From NCBI RefSeq assembly GCF_000817815.1, contig NZ_JPRD01000006.1, positions 89,669 to 153,668 of the forward strand: 64,000 nt of DNA. Direction: 5' to 3'. Below are positions 1 through 10,717 of the stretch, piece after piece. The stretch comes from Vibrio owensii CAIM 1854 = LMG 25443 (GTDB lineage: Bacteria; Pseudomonadota; Gammaproteobacteria; Enterobacterales; Vibrionaceae). Under the pieces are notes generated by a model. The model worked only from the letters and a program-made list of their open reading frames with translations. It searched no databases and had not been told where the DNA came from. Numbering within the stretch: position 1 is the stretch's first letter; each line of letters begins with the position of its first letter. Made by a program: the position numbers and the translations under genes.

Positions 1-840
1 GTTTTGCCACACTCGATGCTTTTCAAACACCTGACTCATGCCCATTTGGGTTAAGTCACGGTGCATATTCAGTAGTTGGTTGAACTCTTTTTGGACACTA
101 CGGATCAGAATAACGGTTTCTACGCCTTCTGCTTCCAGTTGGCGCAGAATGCGTTGGGCACGGTTGCCTTTGCCAGCAAGTAGAGCATCAATCCAGTGGA
201 ACGTTGTAAAGTGGTTATGGCGGCTTAGAGCCTCTTCTAAGCGTACAACGGTCAGTTCACCATCAGGATAGAGTAGAGCAAGTTTCTCTAAACTTTGCGA
301 TAGCGCGAACAAATTACCTTCGTGCCACTGTGCCAACATTTGCAGTGATTGTTGGTCTGCTTTTAGCCCTAAAGCTCGGCAACGTGCTTGGACGAACATT
401 GGTAAACGCTGTAAATCTGGCGTTAAGCAGCTTACCCAATCGCCTTTGCCGCTCAGAGCTTTAAACCACTTTGCGTTCTCTTGCGCTTTGGTCAGCTTGC
501 TACCCACAACCACAAGCATGATGTCGTCGTGCAGCATTTCGCATAGGTTGACCAGCTCTTTACTGATCGCTGCGTTAGCTCCTGCCTCTGGCAGCTCCAG
601 CTCAATGAGTTGACGGCTAGAGAATAGACTTAGCGCTTGGAAGCAGTCGTACACTTGATTCCAATCTAAGCTGGCATCGACAGCAAAACGGTGTCTTTCT
701 TCAAAGCCTTGTTGACGAGCCATGTTTTGGATCGTTTGACGGCTTTCTTGAATCAACAGAGGTTCATTACCAAAGATCAGGTAAACCTGCTTAATGTGTT
801 TCGCTAGATGGTCAGCCAGCTTGTCGGCAAAAATTCGCAT
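1..840 (-). CDS. holA: DNA polymerase III delta subunit HolA (3' part cut by window edge)
   Basis: HolA is the delta subunit of the DNA polymerase III clamp loader; it opens the beta sliding clamp so that it can be loaded on DNA. The frame is open from the ATG at 838-840 on the minus strand to the left edge, about 280 codons, so the C-terminal part (family length about 340) is outside. The N-terminus MRIFADKLADHLAKH followed by QVYLIFGNEPLLIQES is the typical HolA start, and later stretches read as the AAA+-like fold. It begins 5 bases after the lptE stop, so lptE and holA are co-transcribed, as in other gammaproteobacteria. Identification is firm although the gene is partial. Confidence 0.93.
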   Translation of the reverse strand, partial: MRIFADKLADHLAKHIKQVYLIFGNEPLLIQESRQTIQNMARQQGFEERHRFAVDASLDWNQVYDCFQALSLFSSRQLIELELPEAGANAAISKELVNLCEMLHDDIMLVVVGSKLTKAQENAKWFKALSGKGDWVSCLTPDLQRLPMFVQARCRALGLKADQQSLQMLAQWHEGNLFALSQSLEKLALLYPDGELTVVRLEEALSRHNHFTTFHWIDALLAGKGNRAQRILRQLEAEGVETVILIRSVQKEFNQLLNMHRDLTQMGMSQVFEKHRVWQN

Positions 841-845
841 TCTGA

Positions 846-1403
846 TTAAGAGTTTGTGTTCGTAGAGTTAGCGTTTGTTGTCTCAGGAGCAACGTGGCCT
901 TGTTCGTATTCCGCTCGAACACGACCAAGCTGACGCATCATTTGGCTCGCCGCTTGTTGACGCATTTCGTCTTCGATTACATCACGTTCAACCGATTTTG
1001 CTAGTGCAGTTAGCGGGTTGTCTAGGTAGTTACGGTTTACCGTTGTCGTAAAGTTTTTTGCGCCGAAACCCGGAATGGTCACGCGGTATTGCACTACGTA
1101 AGTCAGTTCTTTTTCTGCAGCACGGCTGTTTTGGTACAGAGACAGCGTGCGTTCGTCGATGGTTGCTTCAATGAGATGCAGGTTTGGTGTATTCGAAGAT
1201 GGTTGAACCAAGTCGACTTTATTCAATTCAAGTTGATCGCGGATGTAGCGCGTAAGAGGGCTGTATTCGTCGTAGCTTGTGAAAGACATTGTGTGCAGTT
1301 CTTCCGGAACGGAGTACTCACCACGAAGGTGAAAACCACAGGCAGAAAGAAGCCCCGCTAATACCAATACCACTGGTAGTTTAATCAAAGAGAAAAAGCG
1401 CAT
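846..1403 (-). CDS. lptE: LPS-assembly lipoprotein LptE
   Basis: LptE is the outer-membrane lipoprotein that plugs the LptD barrel and helps place lipopolysaccharide in the outer leaflet. The 185-residue product starts with a lipoprotein signal peptide ending in the lipobox LLSAC (Cys22), then CGFHLRGEY, which is the conserved LptE beginning (GFHLRG). The C-terminal tail, rich in Glu, Asn and Thr, is low complexity. It lies between leuS and holA, the standard leuS-lptE-holA order. Two hairpins between leuS and lptE suggest that readthrough from leuS is only partial. The length fits the family. Confidence 0.95.
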   Translation of the reverse strand: MRFFSLIKLPVVLVLAGLLSACGFHLRGEYSVPEELHTMSFTSYDEYSPLTRYIRDQLELNKVDLVQPSSNTPNLHLIEATIDERTLSLYQNSRAAEKELTYVVQYRVTIPGFGAKNFTTTVNRNYLDNPLTALAKSVERDVIEDEMRQQAASQMMRQLGRVRAEYEQGHVAPETTNANSTNTNS

Positions 1404-1476
1404 TGATTGTATTCATCCTAAATTGAAGGGGTTATTTACCTTAAGCCACTCGGCGTGAATGGTTTGAGGTAAATAA

Positions 1477-1499
1477 ACAGGGTGATGACTCACCCTGTT
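1477..1499 (-). terminator. perfect hairpin in the leuS-lptE gap
   Basis: AACAGGGTGA and TCACCCTGTT form a 10-bp perfect stem with a 4-base loop. On the minus strand it is followed by an interrupted T run (TTTATTT), so it is a weak or leaky terminator or an RNA-stabilising hairpin between leuS and lptE. Confidence 0.5.
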
Positions 1500-1510
1500 A
1501 AAAGACTCAT

Positions 1511-1534
1511 GCCGAACGAATAAGTTCGCTCGGC
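1511..1534 (-). terminator. first hairpin downstream of leuS
   Basis: GCCGAGCGAA / TTCGTTCGGC (minus-strand reading) form a stem with a single mismatch about 40 bases after the leuS stop, followed by ATGAGTCTTTT. With the hairpin at 1477-1499 it forms a tandem pair that probably attenuates transcription into lptE. Confidence 0.45.
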
Positions 1535-1574
1535 GTTGAGTTTTTGCAAGCTGCGTTTCGTTAATAGCGAGAGG

Positions 1575-4148
1575 CTAGTTTGCAACGATGTTCAATAGTT
1601 TACCTGGTACGTAAATGACTTTACGGATAGTTAGGCCATCTAGGAACTTCTTCGCGTTCTCATCGTTTAGACCAAGCTCACGAACTTGCTCTTCTGAAGC
1701 GTCAGCAGCAACAATTAGTTTCGCACGTAGCTTACCGTTGATCATTACAACGATAGTCTTCTCGTCTTCAACCAGTGCTTTCTCGTCAAACGTTGGCCAA
1801 ACTGCGTTATCGATGTCTGATTCACCTAGCGCAGTCCATAGCTCGTATGAGATGTGCGGAGTGATTGGGTAAAGCATTGCAACTACGGCTTTAAGTGCTT
1901 CATCAAGGATCGCACGATCTTGTGCTGACTCTTGAGGCGCTTTCGCAAGCTTGTTCATCAGTTCCATGATAGCGGCAATCGCAGTGTTGAATGTTTGACG
2001 ACGAGCGATATCGTCAGTCACTTTTGCGATAGTCTTATGAACGTCGCGACGTAGCGCTTTTTGGTCACCAGAAAGTGCAGCTGTATCAACAGACTCAGCA
2101 GCGCCTTTTGAAGCGTGAGTGTTAACCAGTTTCCAAACACGTTTCAAGAAGCGGTTAGCACCTTCTACACCAGACTCTTGCCACTCAAGTGTCATGTCTG
2201 CTGGTGAAGCAAACATCATGAATAGACGTACTGTGTCAGCACCGTACTTGTCTACCATCTCTTGTGGGTCGATGCCGTTGTTCTTCGACTTAGACATTTT
2301 GATCATGCCTGAGTGTTCAACGTTGCGACCTTCGTTGTCCGTAGCAGAAGTGATGCGACCTTTACCGTCACGCTCAACTTTAACGTCAGTTGGAGCAACC
2401 CACTCTTTACCGCCTTTCTCGTTCTCAAAGTAGAACGCGTCTGCTAGTACCATGCCTTGACACAGTAGTTGTTTGAACGGTTCGTCAGACGTTACGTAGC
2501 CCGCATCACGTAGCAGTTTGTGGAAGAAGCGAGAGTACAATAGGTGCATACAAGCGTGCTCGATACCACCGATGTACTGGTCTACTGGTAGCCAGTAGTT
2601 TGCTTTTTCTGGATCTAGGATGTCGTCAGCTTGTGGTGAACAGTAACGTGCGTAGTACCAAGAAGACTCCATGAACGTATCGAACGTGTCAGTCTCACGT
2701 AGAGCAGGTTCGCCGTTGAAGGTTGTCTTCGCCCATTCTTTGTCTGCTTTGATTGGGCTTGTTACGCCGTCCATTACCACGTCTTCTGGAAGAATGACTG
2801 GTAGTTGGTCAGCGGGTACTGGGTGAACTTCACCGTCTTCAGTGGTTACCATTGGGATTGGCGCACCCCAGTAACGTTGACGAGATACACCCCAGTCACG
2901 TAGACGGAAGTTAACTGTCTTGGTGCCTTTGCCTTCAGCTTCTAGCTTCGCTGCGATTGCATCGAATGCTGCTTGGAATTCTAGGCCGTCAAATTCACCT
3001 GAATCGAACAGTACACCTTTCTCTGTGTATGCCGCTTCAGAAACGTCTAACTCGCTGCCATCAACTGGCTTGATAACAGGCACGATATCTAGACCGTACT
3101 TAGTTGCGAATTCGAAGTCACGTTGGTCGTGTGCAGGTACTGCCATTACAGCGCCTGTACCGTAGTCCATCAATACGAAGTTCGCTACGTAAACAGGAAC
3201 TTCACGGCCGTTCAATGGGTGGATAGCAGTAAGGCCTGTTGCCATACCTTTCTTCTCCATTGTCGCCAATTCAGCTTCAGCTACTTTAGTGTTCTTACAC
3301 TCTTCGATGAACGCTGCTAGTTCTGGGTTGTTCTCTGCTGCGATGGCCGCTAGAGGGTGGCCTGCTGCGATACCAACGTAAGTCACACCCATTAGTGTGT
3401 CTGGACGTGTTGTGTAAACTTCTAGGTCTTGTTGACCTTTAACTTCAAACTTAAGTTCAACACCTTCAGAACGACCGATCCAGTTGCGCTGCATGGTTTT
3501 AACCATTTCTGGCCAACCTTCAAGTTTGTCTAGATCGTCTAGCAGCTCTTGAGCGTATTCTGTGATCTTGATAAACCACTGAGGAATTTCTTTTTGCTCT
3601 ACTGGAGTGTCACAACGCCAGCAGCAGCCGTCTTCAACCTGCTCGTTTGCAAGAACAGTTTGGTCGTTTGGACACCAGTTAACAGAAGAAGTCTTTTTGT
3701 AAACCAGACCTTTCTCGTAAAGCTTAGTGAAGAACTCTTGCTCCCAACGGTAGTACTCAGGTGTACATGTTGCGAATTCACGGTTCCAATCGTAACCAAA
3801 GCCAAGAAGCTTAAGTTGGTTCTTCATGTATTCGATGTTTTCGTAAGTCCAAGGTGCAGGCGCGGTGTTGTTTTTAACCGCTGCGTTTTCTGCAGGTAGA
3901 CCAAACGCATCCCAACCGATTGGTTGCATTACGTTTTTGCCTTGTAGGCGTTGGAAACGAGATACTACGTCACCGATGGTGTAGTTGCGCACGTGACCCA
4001 TGTGCAGTCGGCCACTTGGGTATGGGAACATGGATAGACAGTAGAATTTTTCTTTGTTTGGGTCTTCACTTACAACAAAGGTCTTGTTGTCATCCCAGTG
4101 CTTTTGAACTTTCTGTTCAAGGTCTTGTGGATTGTATTGTTCTTGCAT
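1575..4148 (-). CDS. leuS: leucyl-tRNA synthetase
   Basis: LeuS charges tRNA-Leu with leucine in the cytoplasm and hydrolyses misacylated products. The 857-residue length matches bacterial LeuRS. The class I signature HMGH is at residues 49-52 ([17 protein letters not shown]), the CP1 editing domain follows ([21 protein letters not shown], with [19 protein letters not shown]), and KMSKSKNNG lies near residue 617. A Cys cluster ([22 protein letters not shown]) is the usual zinc-binding insertion. It is the first gene of the leuS-lptE-holA unit. The start [11 protein letters not shown] is the usual family start. Nine of its substrate tRNA genes lie about 8 kb away in this window. Confidence 0.98.
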   Translation of the reverse strand: MQEQYNPQDLEQKVQKHWDDNKTFVVSEDPNKEKFYCLSMFPYPSGRLHMGHVRNYTIGDVVSRFQRLQGKNVMQPIGWDAFGLPAENAAVKNNTAPAPWTYENIEYMKNQLKLLGFGYDWNREFATCTPEYYRWEQEFFTKLYEKGLVYKKTSSVNWCPNDQTVLANEQVEDGCCWRCDTPVEQKEIPQWFIKITEYAQELLDDLDKLEGWPEMVKTMQRNWIGRSEGVELKFEVKGQQDLEVYTTRPDTLMGVTYVGIAAGHPLAAIAAENNPELAAFIEECKNTKVAEAELATMEKKGMATGLTAIHPLNGREVPVYVANFVLMDYGTGAVMAVPAHDQRDFEFATKYGLDIVPVIKPVDGSELDVSEAAYTEKGVLFDSGEFDGLEFQAAFDAIAAKLEAEGKGTKTVNFRLRDWGVSRQRYWGAPIPMVTTEDGEVHPVPADQLPVILPEDVVMDGVTSPIKADKEWAKTTFNGEPALRETDTFDTFMESSWYYARYCSPQADDILDPEKANYWLPVDQYIGGIEHACMHLLYSRFFHKLLRDAGYVTSDEPFKQLLCQGMVLADAFYFENEKGGKEWVAPTDVKVERDGKGRITSATDNEGRNVEHSGMIKMSKSKNNGIDPQEMVDKYGADTVRLFMMFASPADMTLEWQESGVEGANRFLKRVWKLVNTHASKGAAESVDTAALSGDQKALRRDVHKTIAKVTDDIARRQTFNTAIAAIMELMNKLAKAPQESAQDRAILDEALKAVVAMLYPITPHISYELWTALGESDIDNAVWPTFDEKALVEDEKTIVVMINGKLRAKLIVAADASEEQVRELGLNDENAKKFLDGLTIRKVIYVPGKLLNIVAN

Positions 4149-4303
4149 CGATGGTATCCGGTTATCTTGGAATTTGTGAGTTCGGTTAGAACAGACTTAA
4201 ATAGATCGTCATAGAATACCTAAAGCTAGGGATCACAACAATAGCCAATCTATACCCATGCGCCTTGAAGTGACGCTTGGTAGTGGAAAGATGGAGGTCA
4301 GTT

Positions 4304-4774
4304 ATGCCTAAACGTAAAGCAGGTTATGAGGAAATGCTCGAGGATGTGATTGAAACCTTGAAGCACAGTCCGGATGAAGTTAACAAAGTATTCGAAACGT
4401 CGGGCAAAGTGGTGGACGCTGCCAACGACATGACCAAAGACGAACTCTCACTGATATCCGCTTATGTAAAAGCCGATTTAAAAGAGTTTTCCGACAACTA
4501 TGAAGAAGGTAAGAGTGGGCCTTTCTATCTCACGATTGCTGATTCAATTTGGCAAGGTCTGCTCGATATTACCGATCGAACCAAAGTAGAATGGGTCGAG
4601 CTATTTGATGATTTGGAGCATCAAGGGCTTTATGAAGCGGGCGAGGTGATTGGTCTCGGTACTTTAGTTTGTGACGAGTGTGGTCATAAGACGACATATA
4701 ATCACCCAACCGTGATCATTCCATGTATCAAGTGCAATCACACCGGATTTAGTCGTCAGTCACTCAAGCCATAG
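4304..4774 (+). CDS. zinc-ribbon-containing protein, DUF1451 (YbeL-like)
   Basis: Function is not established. The 156-residue protein has an acidic helical N-terminal part (MPKRKAGYEEMLEDVIETLKHSPDEV) and a C-terminal zinc ribbon with two CxxC knuckles (CDECGHKT and CIKCNHTGF), matching the DUF1451 family that includes E. coli YbeL. A TTG start at 4277 would add nine residues, but the ATG at 4304 has a good ribosome-binding site (GGAGG at 4293-4297), so it is preferred. It is divergent from leuS and convergent with lnt, sharing a terminator with the latter. In E. coli ybeL also sits close to leuS-lptE. Confidence 0.88.
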   Translation: MPKRKAGYEEMLEDVIETLKHSPDEVNKVFETSGKVVDAANDMTKDELSLISAYVKADLKEFSDNYEEGKSGPFYLTIADSIWQGLLDITDRTKVEWVELFDDLEHQGLYEAGEVIGLGTLVCDECGHKTTYNHPTVIIPCIKCNHTGFSRQSLKP

Positions 4775-4800
4775 CGTTTGTAGTCGAAAGAACAAAGAAT

Positions 4801-4829
4801 AAAAAAGAGGCCCTAGAGCCTCTTTTTTG
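4801..4829. terminator. bidirectional intrinsic terminator
   Basis: AAAAGAGGC and GCCTCTTTT form a stem around a short loop with A's on one side and T's on the other. It can end both the zinc-ribbon gene (plus) and the lnt operon (minus). Confidence 0.85.
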
Positions 4830-4832
4830 CGT

Positions 4833-6353
4833 TTATGACTTTTTCTTTCTTGGTAACCACCAAGCAAGTAGCAAGCTCAGCGCCGACCAAATGTACAGCG
4901 GCCAAGTGCCTACGACGCGGTATGGTGTTTGTCCATCAGTTGGAACAAGTTCTGCACGAAGTACGGCAGTTTCAAACTGAGGGATCTGTTCAATCACTTT
5001 GCCTTTGTGGTCTGTTACTGCGGTTACGCCATTGTTGGTAGAGCGAATAAGTGGCTTACCAAGCTCAAGAGCACGCATACGCGCGATTTCCATGTGTTGC
5101 AATGGACCAATCGAATGACCGAACCACGCGTCGTTAGACAGCGTTAGAATGAAATCAGTATCGTCAGTGACGTTTTGGCGTACTTGTTCGCTGAAGATGA
5201 TCTCGTAACACAGTGCTGGGTCCATATGCTTACCGTTCGCCACGATATTTGGCTGAACAAAGTCGCCACGGCTGAACGATGACATCGGTAAGTTGAAGAA
5301 TGGCGCTAGTGGACGCAGTACATCTTCAAACGGAACAAACTCACCAAATGGTAATAGGTGGTGTTTGTGGTAGCGCTTATCCATATCAAAGCTGTAGTCG
5401 CCGTATGGATTCACACCAAGCGATAGAATGCTGTTGTAGAACTGGCCGTCTTCACCTTGGTTCACGACACCGGTAATGATGGCACTGTTGTTCATCTTCG
5501 CGGCGGCATCGATGTTTCTTAGGAAAGATGGTACTTCGATTTCAAACGCAGGAATGGCAGCCTCTGGCCATACAATGATGTCCGCATCCCAGTTTTCACG
5601 AGTTAGATCTGCGTACTTCATGATGGTTGGCCAACGTTGGCTCGGTAACCATTTTAGATTTTGGTCAACGTTACCTTGGATCAGCGCCACTTTGGTGGTG
5701 TCTTCAACACGAGGGGTTACCCAGTCGTATTGGCGAATACCAAAGCCCGCACTTAATAGCACCACAGGGATGACGATCATCAACCACTGTTTGTGAACCC
5801 AAGCGTAAGCGAGCGCACCGGCGCTGATCATAATGAATAGCGTTAGAAGCTCTACGCCACCAATAGGGGCGAAGCTTGCGAAAGGCGCGTCGATTTGGCT
5901 GTAGCCAAGCCATAGCCAAGGGAATCCTGTCATCACCCAACCACGCAGCCAATCAGTAACTAGCCATAACGCTGGAGCTGCCAGGAGGGCTTTGCTTATC
6001 GTGAATTCAGGGAAGAACTTATTACTGAGCCAAGCAAACAGGCCGGTGTAAACCGACAGGTAAGCGATCAGTAGGCCCATTAGGAAGACGTTTGCAATCA
6101 GCGGCATACCGCCAAAGCCAGCAATGCTGACGTAAACCCAACTTACACCCGTAGCGAATTGTCCTAAACCCCATGCATAACCGATCCAAAGCGCACGCTT
6201 AGGTGACTGGTTTGCAAGAAGAATAAGTAGGATAGCAGGGCTGAGTATGGCGATTGGCCATAACTGGTAAGGGGCAAATGCTAGGGTAGTGGAGGCGCCA
6301 ACAAAAGCGGCCACTAAGGGCCGCTTGAGGCGATGAAAGAGTACATTCATCAT
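4833..6353 (-). CDS. lnt: apolipoprotein N-acyltransferase Lnt
   Basis: Lnt adds the third acyl chain to the N-terminal Cys of lipoproteins in the inner membrane, the last step before Lol sorting. The N-terminal third has several membrane helices; the periplasmic nitrilase-like domain carries the Glu ([10 protein letters not shown]), Lys ([19 protein letters not shown]) and Cys ([11 protein letters not shown], near residue 382) catalytic triad. A final helix precedes the basic end WWLPRKKKS. The length of 506 fits the family. Two ATGs are adjacent (MM); the second is equally possible. It follows corC by 37 bases, the usual corC-lnt pairing. Confidence 0.97.
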   Translation of the reverse strand: MMNVLFHRLKRPLVAAFVGASTTLAFAPYQLWPIAILSPAILLILLANQSPKRALWIGYAWGLGQFATGVSWVYVSIAGFGGMPLIANVFLMGLLIAYLSVYTGLFAWLSNKFFPEFTISKALLAAPALWLVTDWLRGWVMTGFPWLWLGYSQIDAPFASFAPIGGVELLTLFIMISAGALAYAWVHKQWLMIVIPVVLLSAGFGIRQYDWVTPRVEDTTKVALIQGNVDQNLKWLPSQRWPTIMKYADLTRENWDADIIVWPEAAIPAFEIEVPSFLRNIDAAAKMNNSAIITGVVNQGEDGQFYNSILSLGVNPYGDYSFDMDKRYHKHHLLPFGEFVPFEDVLRPLAPFFNLPMSSFSRGDFVQPNIVANGKHMDPALCYEIIFSEQVRQNVTDDTDFILTLSNDAWFGHSIGPLQHMEIARMRALELGKPLIRSTNNGVTAVTDHKGKVIEQIPQFETAVLRAELVPTDGQTPYRVVGTWPLYIWSALSLLLAWWLPRKKKS

Positions 6354-6390
6354 TATATTTTTCTGATATTCCCGTTGTTAGGGTATCGCG

Positions 6391-7290
6391 TTACTCTTGA
6401 GTGGCTTCAACCAGCGTTTCTTCGTCTGGAATCGTCACTTGTAGTTGAATGACACGACGGTTGTCGGCAGCCGTTACTTTGAAGCTGTATGCATCAATTT
6501 CTACGACTTCGCCACGCGATGGTAGGTGACCAAAAGCAGTCATTACCATGCCGCCAACGGTATCCACTTCTTCATCGCTGAAGTTGGTACCGAATGTCTC
6601 ATTAAACTCTTCAATGGTTGTCAGAGCTCTGACAGCAAACGTGTGTTTGCTTAGCTTACGGATATCGGTTTCTTCATCGTCATCGAACTCATCTTCAATA
6701 TCCCCTACGATTTCTTCAAGGATATCTTCGATAGTCACTAGACCAGAAACGCCACCGAATTCATCGACAACAATCGCCATGTGATAACGTTCTTCACGGA
6801 ATTCTTTCAACAGACGGTCGACACGTTTACTTTCCGGTACAACCACTGCTTGTCGAATTACTTCTTCGATATCAAATGGGTTACTGCCTGAGCCCAAGTA
6901 TTTGAGTAAGTCCTTCGCTAGTAGAATGCCTTCCACGTGGTCTTTATCTTCGCTGATCACAGGGTAGCGAGAGTGTTGAGCATCAGTAATTAGCGCGATC
7001 AAAGTATCAAGATCGTCTGTGCGCTCAACGGTAACCATTTGCGAACGCGGGATCATGATGTCACGCACGCGCATTTCGGAGATTTCCATAACACCTTCAA
7101 GCATGTCGCGGGTGTCGTGGTCAATCAGGTCATTAATTTCAGAGTCGCGGATTACATCTACAAGCTCTTGGCGGTCTTTTGGTTCGCCTTGAAATAGTTG
7201 ACCTAGACGTTCAAAGAAGGACTTTCTACTCGGACCTTCTGCCTTTTCTTTCTTGCCTTCATTAGAAGAGGGAGAATTATCTTCGTTCAT
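6391..7290 (-). CDS. corC: CorC/HlyC-family transporter (CBS-domain protein CorC)
   Basis: CorC proteins are cytoplasmic CBS-domain factors linked to magnesium and cobalt efflux. The 299-residue product has an acidic linker, [25 protein letters not shown] at the first CBS repeat and [30 protein letters not shown] at the second, then the C-terminal CorC_HlyC domain ([16 protein letters not shown]). There is no N-terminal DUF21 membrane domain, which distinguishes it from the CorB/YfjD type. It lies between ybeY and lnt in the conserved miaB-ybeZ-ybeY-corC-lnt order. A magnesium-related role is a family inference. Confidence 0.93.
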   Translation of the reverse strand: MNEDNSPSSNEGKKEKAEGPSRKSFFERLGQLFQGEPKDRQELVDVIRDSEINDLIDHDTRDMLEGVMEISEMRVRDIMIPRSQMVTVERTDDLDTLIALITDAQHSRYPVISEDKDHVEGILLAKDLLKYLGSGSNPFDIEEVIRQAVVVPESKRVDRLLKEFREERYHMAIVVDEFGGVSGLVTIEDILEEIVGDIEDEFDDDEETDIRKLSKHTFAVRALTTIEEFNETFGTNFSDEEVDTVGGMVMTAFGHLPSRGEVVEIDAYSFKVTAADNRRVIQLQVTIPDEETLVEATQE

Positions 7291-7396
7291 TGTTTCTCAA
7301 TTAAGTAACGCTATCAGATGTGTGATAGCTCACATAGAAAGACGAGCACGAGATGGTTATCTGGGTGGTTCGTCTTTCCCTGTCGAGCAACCAAAG

Positions 7397-7861
7397 TTAC
7401 TCTTTTTCAGCAATATACGGGTCTTCGTAACCCATACCTTGCATGATTTCTGTCTCGAGGGATTCCATCTCTTCAGCTTCATCATCCTCGATATGGTCAT
7501 AACCTAGCAGATGCAAGCTGCCATGTACAACCATATGCGCCCAATGTGCTAGTAGGGGCTTGTTCTGCTCTACTGCCTCTTTTTCAACAACTTGGCGACA
7601 GATAATCAAATCGCCCAGTAGATCCATCTCCATACCTGGTGGTACTTCGAATGGGAAAGATAGCACGTTGGTCGGCTTGTCTTTACCACGGTATTCGTGG
7701 TTTAGCTCGTGACTTTCTTGCTCGTCGACAATACGAATCGTCAGTTCCGCTTGTGGTTGGAAAAGAGGAATAGTCTTATCTAGCCACAATTGGAAATCTT
7801 GTTCAGAAGGTAAGCCTTCTTCACTTTCGACTGCCAGTTGCAAATCAAGTTCAATTGCCAT
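7397..7861 (-). CDS. ybeY: endoribonuclease YbeY (rRNA maturation factor)
   Basis: YbeY is a single-strand endoribonuclease needed for 16S rRNA 3'-end maturation and ribosome quality control. The product has 154 residues with the zinc-binding motif [11 protein letters not shown] (His113, His117, His123) and the upstream signature NVLSFPFE. It starts 2 bases after the ybeZ stop, so the two are translationally close. The length matches the family. It lies within miaB-ybeZ-ybeY-corC-lnt. Confidence 0.97.
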   Translation of the reverse strand: MAIELDLQLAVESEEGLPSEQDFQLWLDKTIPLFQPQAELTIRIVDEQESHELNHEYRGKDKPTNVLSFPFEVPPGMEMDLLGDLIICRQVVEKEAVEQNKPLLAHWAHMVVHGSLHLLGYDHIEDDEAEEMESLETEIMQGMGYEDPYIAEKE

Positions 7862-7863
7862 GG

Positions 7864-8961
7864 TTATTCCTTAGTTGCCGCGACTTGTGCGCTAAGCTCT
7901 GCTTTGGCTGCTTCTAGCAGTTTGGCATCACGTTCTTCACGACGGCGTTTTTCAAACTCTTTACGTTCTTTCTGGTCTTGCGCTTCCCACTTCTCGTAAG
8001 CGTTAACGATACGAGCAACCACAGGGTGGCGCACTACGTCGTCAGCTTGGAAGAAGTTAAAGCTGATGTCATCAACTTCGCTCAGTACTTCAATTGCATG
8101 ACGAAGACCCGATTTTGCACCACGAGGCAAGTCAATCTGTGTCACGTCACCGGTGATAACTGCACGAGAGTTGAAGCCGATACGCGTTAGGAACATCTTC
8201 ATCTGCTCAACGGTGGTGTTTTGGCTCTCATCAAGAATGATGAAGGCGTCGTTTAGAGTACGACCACGCATGTAAGCAAGAGGTGCCACCTCAATCACGT
8301 TACGTTCAATCAGCTTTTCTACGCGCTCAAAGCCCAGCATTTCAAATAGGGCATCGTACAGAGGACGTAGGTAAGGGTCGACTTTCTGGCTCAAATCACC
8401 AGGTAGGAAGCCCAGTTTCTCGCCCGCTTCAACCGCAGGACGAGTTAATAGAATACGACGGATCTCTTGGCGCTCTAGTGCGTCAACGGCTGCTGCAACC
8501 GCTAGGTAAGTTTTACCTGTACCTGCAGGACCGATACCGAAAGTGATATCGTGCGTCACCATGTTCATCAGGTATTGACCCTGATTTGGTGTACGAGGCT
8601 TGATCACGCCTTTCTTAGTTTTTACGAAGACTTCTTTACCGTGTTCGATGTTCGACTCGGTATTTTGCTCCAACACACCTGATTCTTTGATCGCCAGATG
8701 GATCTGCTCTGGTTCGATATCAGGCGTTTCGCCGCGGACAGGAGCGGTGTCTACATAAAGGGTTTTCAGAATATCCAGCGCAGCAGCTGCGGTATGAGGT
8801 TTACCGACAATGGTGAAAAGGTCGCTACGGTGGTTAATTTCAACGCCTAGACGACGTTCTAAATGCTTGATGTTGTCATCGAATGGACCGCACAGGCTTG
8901 CTAGTCGGCGGTTGTCTGAAGGTTCTAGATTGATTTCTAGCGTTACGATTTTATTGCTCAA
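7864..8961 (-). CDS. ybeZ: PhoH-like ATPase YbeZ
   Basis: YbeZ is a PhoH-family P-loop ATPase that partners with YbeY in RNA metabolism. The 365-residue protein has an N-terminal KH-like part, Walker A GPAGTGKT near residues 143-150, Walker [11 protein letters not shown], and an arginine-containing [14 protein letters not shown] segment. The C-terminal tail is a charged coiled coil ([25 protein letters not shown]). It directly precedes ybeY with a 2-base gap and follows miaB by 73 bases. The family assignment is firm; the exact substrate is unknown. Confidence 0.95.
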   Translation of the reverse strand: MSNKIVTLEINLEPSDNRRLASLCGPFDDNIKHLERRLGVEINHRSDLFTIVGKPHTAAAALDILKTLYVDTAPVRGETPDIEPEQIHLAIKESGVLEQNTESNIEHGKEVFVKTKKGVIKPRTPNQGQYLMNMVTHDITFGIGPAGTGKTYLAVAAAVDALERQEIRRILLTRPAVEAGEKLGFLPGDLSQKVDPYLRPLYDALFEMLGFERVEKLIERNVIEVAPLAYMRGRTLNDAFIILDESQNTTVEQMKMFLTRIGFNSRAVITGDVTQIDLPRGAKSGLRHAIEVLSEVDDISFNFFQADDVVRHPVVARIVNAYEKWEAQDQKERKEFEKRRREERDAKLLEAAKAELSAQVAATKE

Positions 8962-9034
8962 TGTTGCCTCTCATTTTATGCCATTTAACGAGAGCCTGAT
9001 AACGACCAGGCCCTCAATGGCTATTTGTACGAGC

Positions 9035-10459
9035 TTATGGCGTAAAAGTAGCTACACCTAGCTCATCTTCGCGACGCGTTTTCGCCATCATTTGCGTTGG
9101 TGAAATCACGCTACGAAGGTCCATGTCTTTTTCTGTACGTACTAGATCACCGCGTAGTGAGTTAGCAAATACATCCGTAATCTTCACGTCAACGAACTGA
9201 CCGATTAGGTCTGCGCTACCTTCAAAGTTTACTACACGGTTGTTTTCTGTACGAGCACGAAGCTCCATTAGGTTCTTCTTAGAAGGACCTTCAACCAGAA
9301 CGCGTTGCTCAGTGCCTAGCATTAGGCGAGAGTAGCGCATTGCTTGTGCGTTTACGGTTTGTTGTAGCTCGTATAGACGCTCTTTCTTCACTTGCTCTGA
9401 TAGGTCACAAGGGTAATCTGCCGCTGGCGTACCTGGACGTGGAGAGAAGATGAAGCTGAAGCTCATGTCAAAGTCTACGTCTTTGATTAGCTTCATTGTG
9501 TCTTGGAAATCTTTGTCTGTTTCACCAGGGAAACCAACGATAAAGTCTGAACTGATTTGGATATCAGGACGTGCTTTACGCAGTTTACGGATGATCGACT
9601 TGTACTCAATCCCAGTGTGAGGACGTTTCATCATAGTCAGCACTCGGTCACTACCACTTTGTACTGGTAGGTGAAGGAAGCTCACTAGCTCAGGTGTGTC
9701 TTCGTATACTGCGATGATGTCATCAGTAAACTCTAATGGGTGGCTTGTTGTAAAGCGGATACGATCAATACCATCGATAGACGCAACCAAACGAAGCAGT
9801 TCTGCAAATGAACAGATTTCACCGTCGTGCATAGGACCACGGTACGCGTTTACGTTTTGACCGAGTAGGTTTACTTCACGTACGCCTTGATCTGCTAGCT
9901 GTGCGATTTCGAACAGTACGTCATCCATTGGACGGCTTACTTCTTCACCACGAGTGTACGGTACTACACAGTAAGTACAGTACTTAGAACAGCCTTCCAT
10001 AATAGAAACGAATGCCGTTGCACCTTCAGCACGAGGTTCAGGTAAACGGTCGAACTTTTCGATTTCTGGGAATGAAATGTCCATTACTGGTGCTTCATCC
10101 GATTGAGATTGTTTGATCATCTCAGGAAGACGGTGAAGAGTTTGTGGACCAAAAATTACATCAACGTATGGAGCACGCTGACGGATGTGATCACCTTCTT
10201 GAGTTGCTACACAACCACCTACGCCGATAACTACGCCAGGCTTTTTATCTTTTAGTGTCTTCCAACGGCCAAGCTGGTGGAAAACTTTCTCTTGCGCTTT
10301 TTCACGGATCGAACAGGTGTTAAGTAGAAGTACGTCTGCTTCCTCTGGCTCTTCGGTCAGCTCATAGCCGTTTGCAGCATTAAGCAGGTCGGCCATTTTT
10401 GATGAATCGTATTCGTTCATCTGGCAGCCCCAGGTTTTAATTAGCAGTTTCTTACTCAT
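9035..10459 (-). CDS. miaB: tRNA-2-methylthio-N6-dimethylallyladenosine synthase MiaB
   Basis: MiaB is a radical-SAM methylthiotransferase that converts i6A37 to ms2i6A37 in tRNAs reading UNN codons. Three N-terminal cysteines for the auxiliary cluster are visible ([28 protein letters not shown]), the radical-SAM motif [10 protein letters not shown] is near residue 157, and a C-terminal TRAM domain ([25 protein letters not shown]) ends the protein. The length of 474 is normal. It is the first gene of the minus-strand miaB-ybeZ-ybeY-corC-lnt unit and is divergent from ubiF. Confidence 0.98.
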   Translation of the reverse strand: MSKKLLIKTWGCQMNEYDSSKMADLLNAANGYELTEEPEEADVLLLNTCSIREKAQEKVFHQLGRWKTLKDKKPGVVIGVGGCVATQEGDHIRQRAPYVDVIFGPQTLHRLPEMIKQSQSDEAPVMDISFPEIEKFDRLPEPRAEGATAFVSIMEGCSKYCTYCVVPYTRGEEVSRPMDDVLFEIAQLADQGVREVNLLGQNVNAYRGPMHDGEICSFAELLRLVASIDGIDRIRFTTSHPLEFTDDIIAVYEDTPELVSFLHLPVQSGSDRVLTMMKRPHTGIEYKSIIRKLRKARPDIQISSDFIVGFPGETDKDFQDTMKLIKDVDFDMSFSFIFSPRPGTPAADYPCDLSEQVKKERLYELQQTVNAQAMRYSRLMLGTEQRVLVEGPSKKNLMELRARTENNRVVNFEGSADLIGQFVDVKITDVFANSLRGDLVRTEKDMDLRSVISPTQMMAKTRREDELGVATFTP

Positions 10460-10717
10460 CTCACTTTCGCTCGTTCAGTTGTTCTTAAATCGGAGAGCTA
10501 TTGCTCAAATTATAGCCGCCATCTCGGCGGTAAGCGGCGTATTGTACTGCTTTAAAAAGCACCTGACTAGTGATCTGACAAATTCTCTGCAAACCCTGAT
10601 GAAATCTAGTTTTTTGCCCTATATACAGCAAGGTTTTTTGTTAAACAATTTTGTAAAAATAGCCACGGAACGTACAATTAAAAAACGCCAATTAATCAAT
10701 ATGATGAAGAGCAAAAA
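10460..10717. promoter_or_regulatory. divergent miaB / ubiF intergenic region
   Basis: About 260 bases without a gene, AT-rich on the ubiF side. It must hold the promoters of both divergent genes, but no hexamer pair stood out enough to name. Confidence 0.35.

Noticed and set aside
4149..4303. A T-box or leader attenuator in front of leuS
   Set aside because: No T-box sequence or specifier loop and no leucine-rich leader ORF was found; T-boxes are also not expected in Vibrio.
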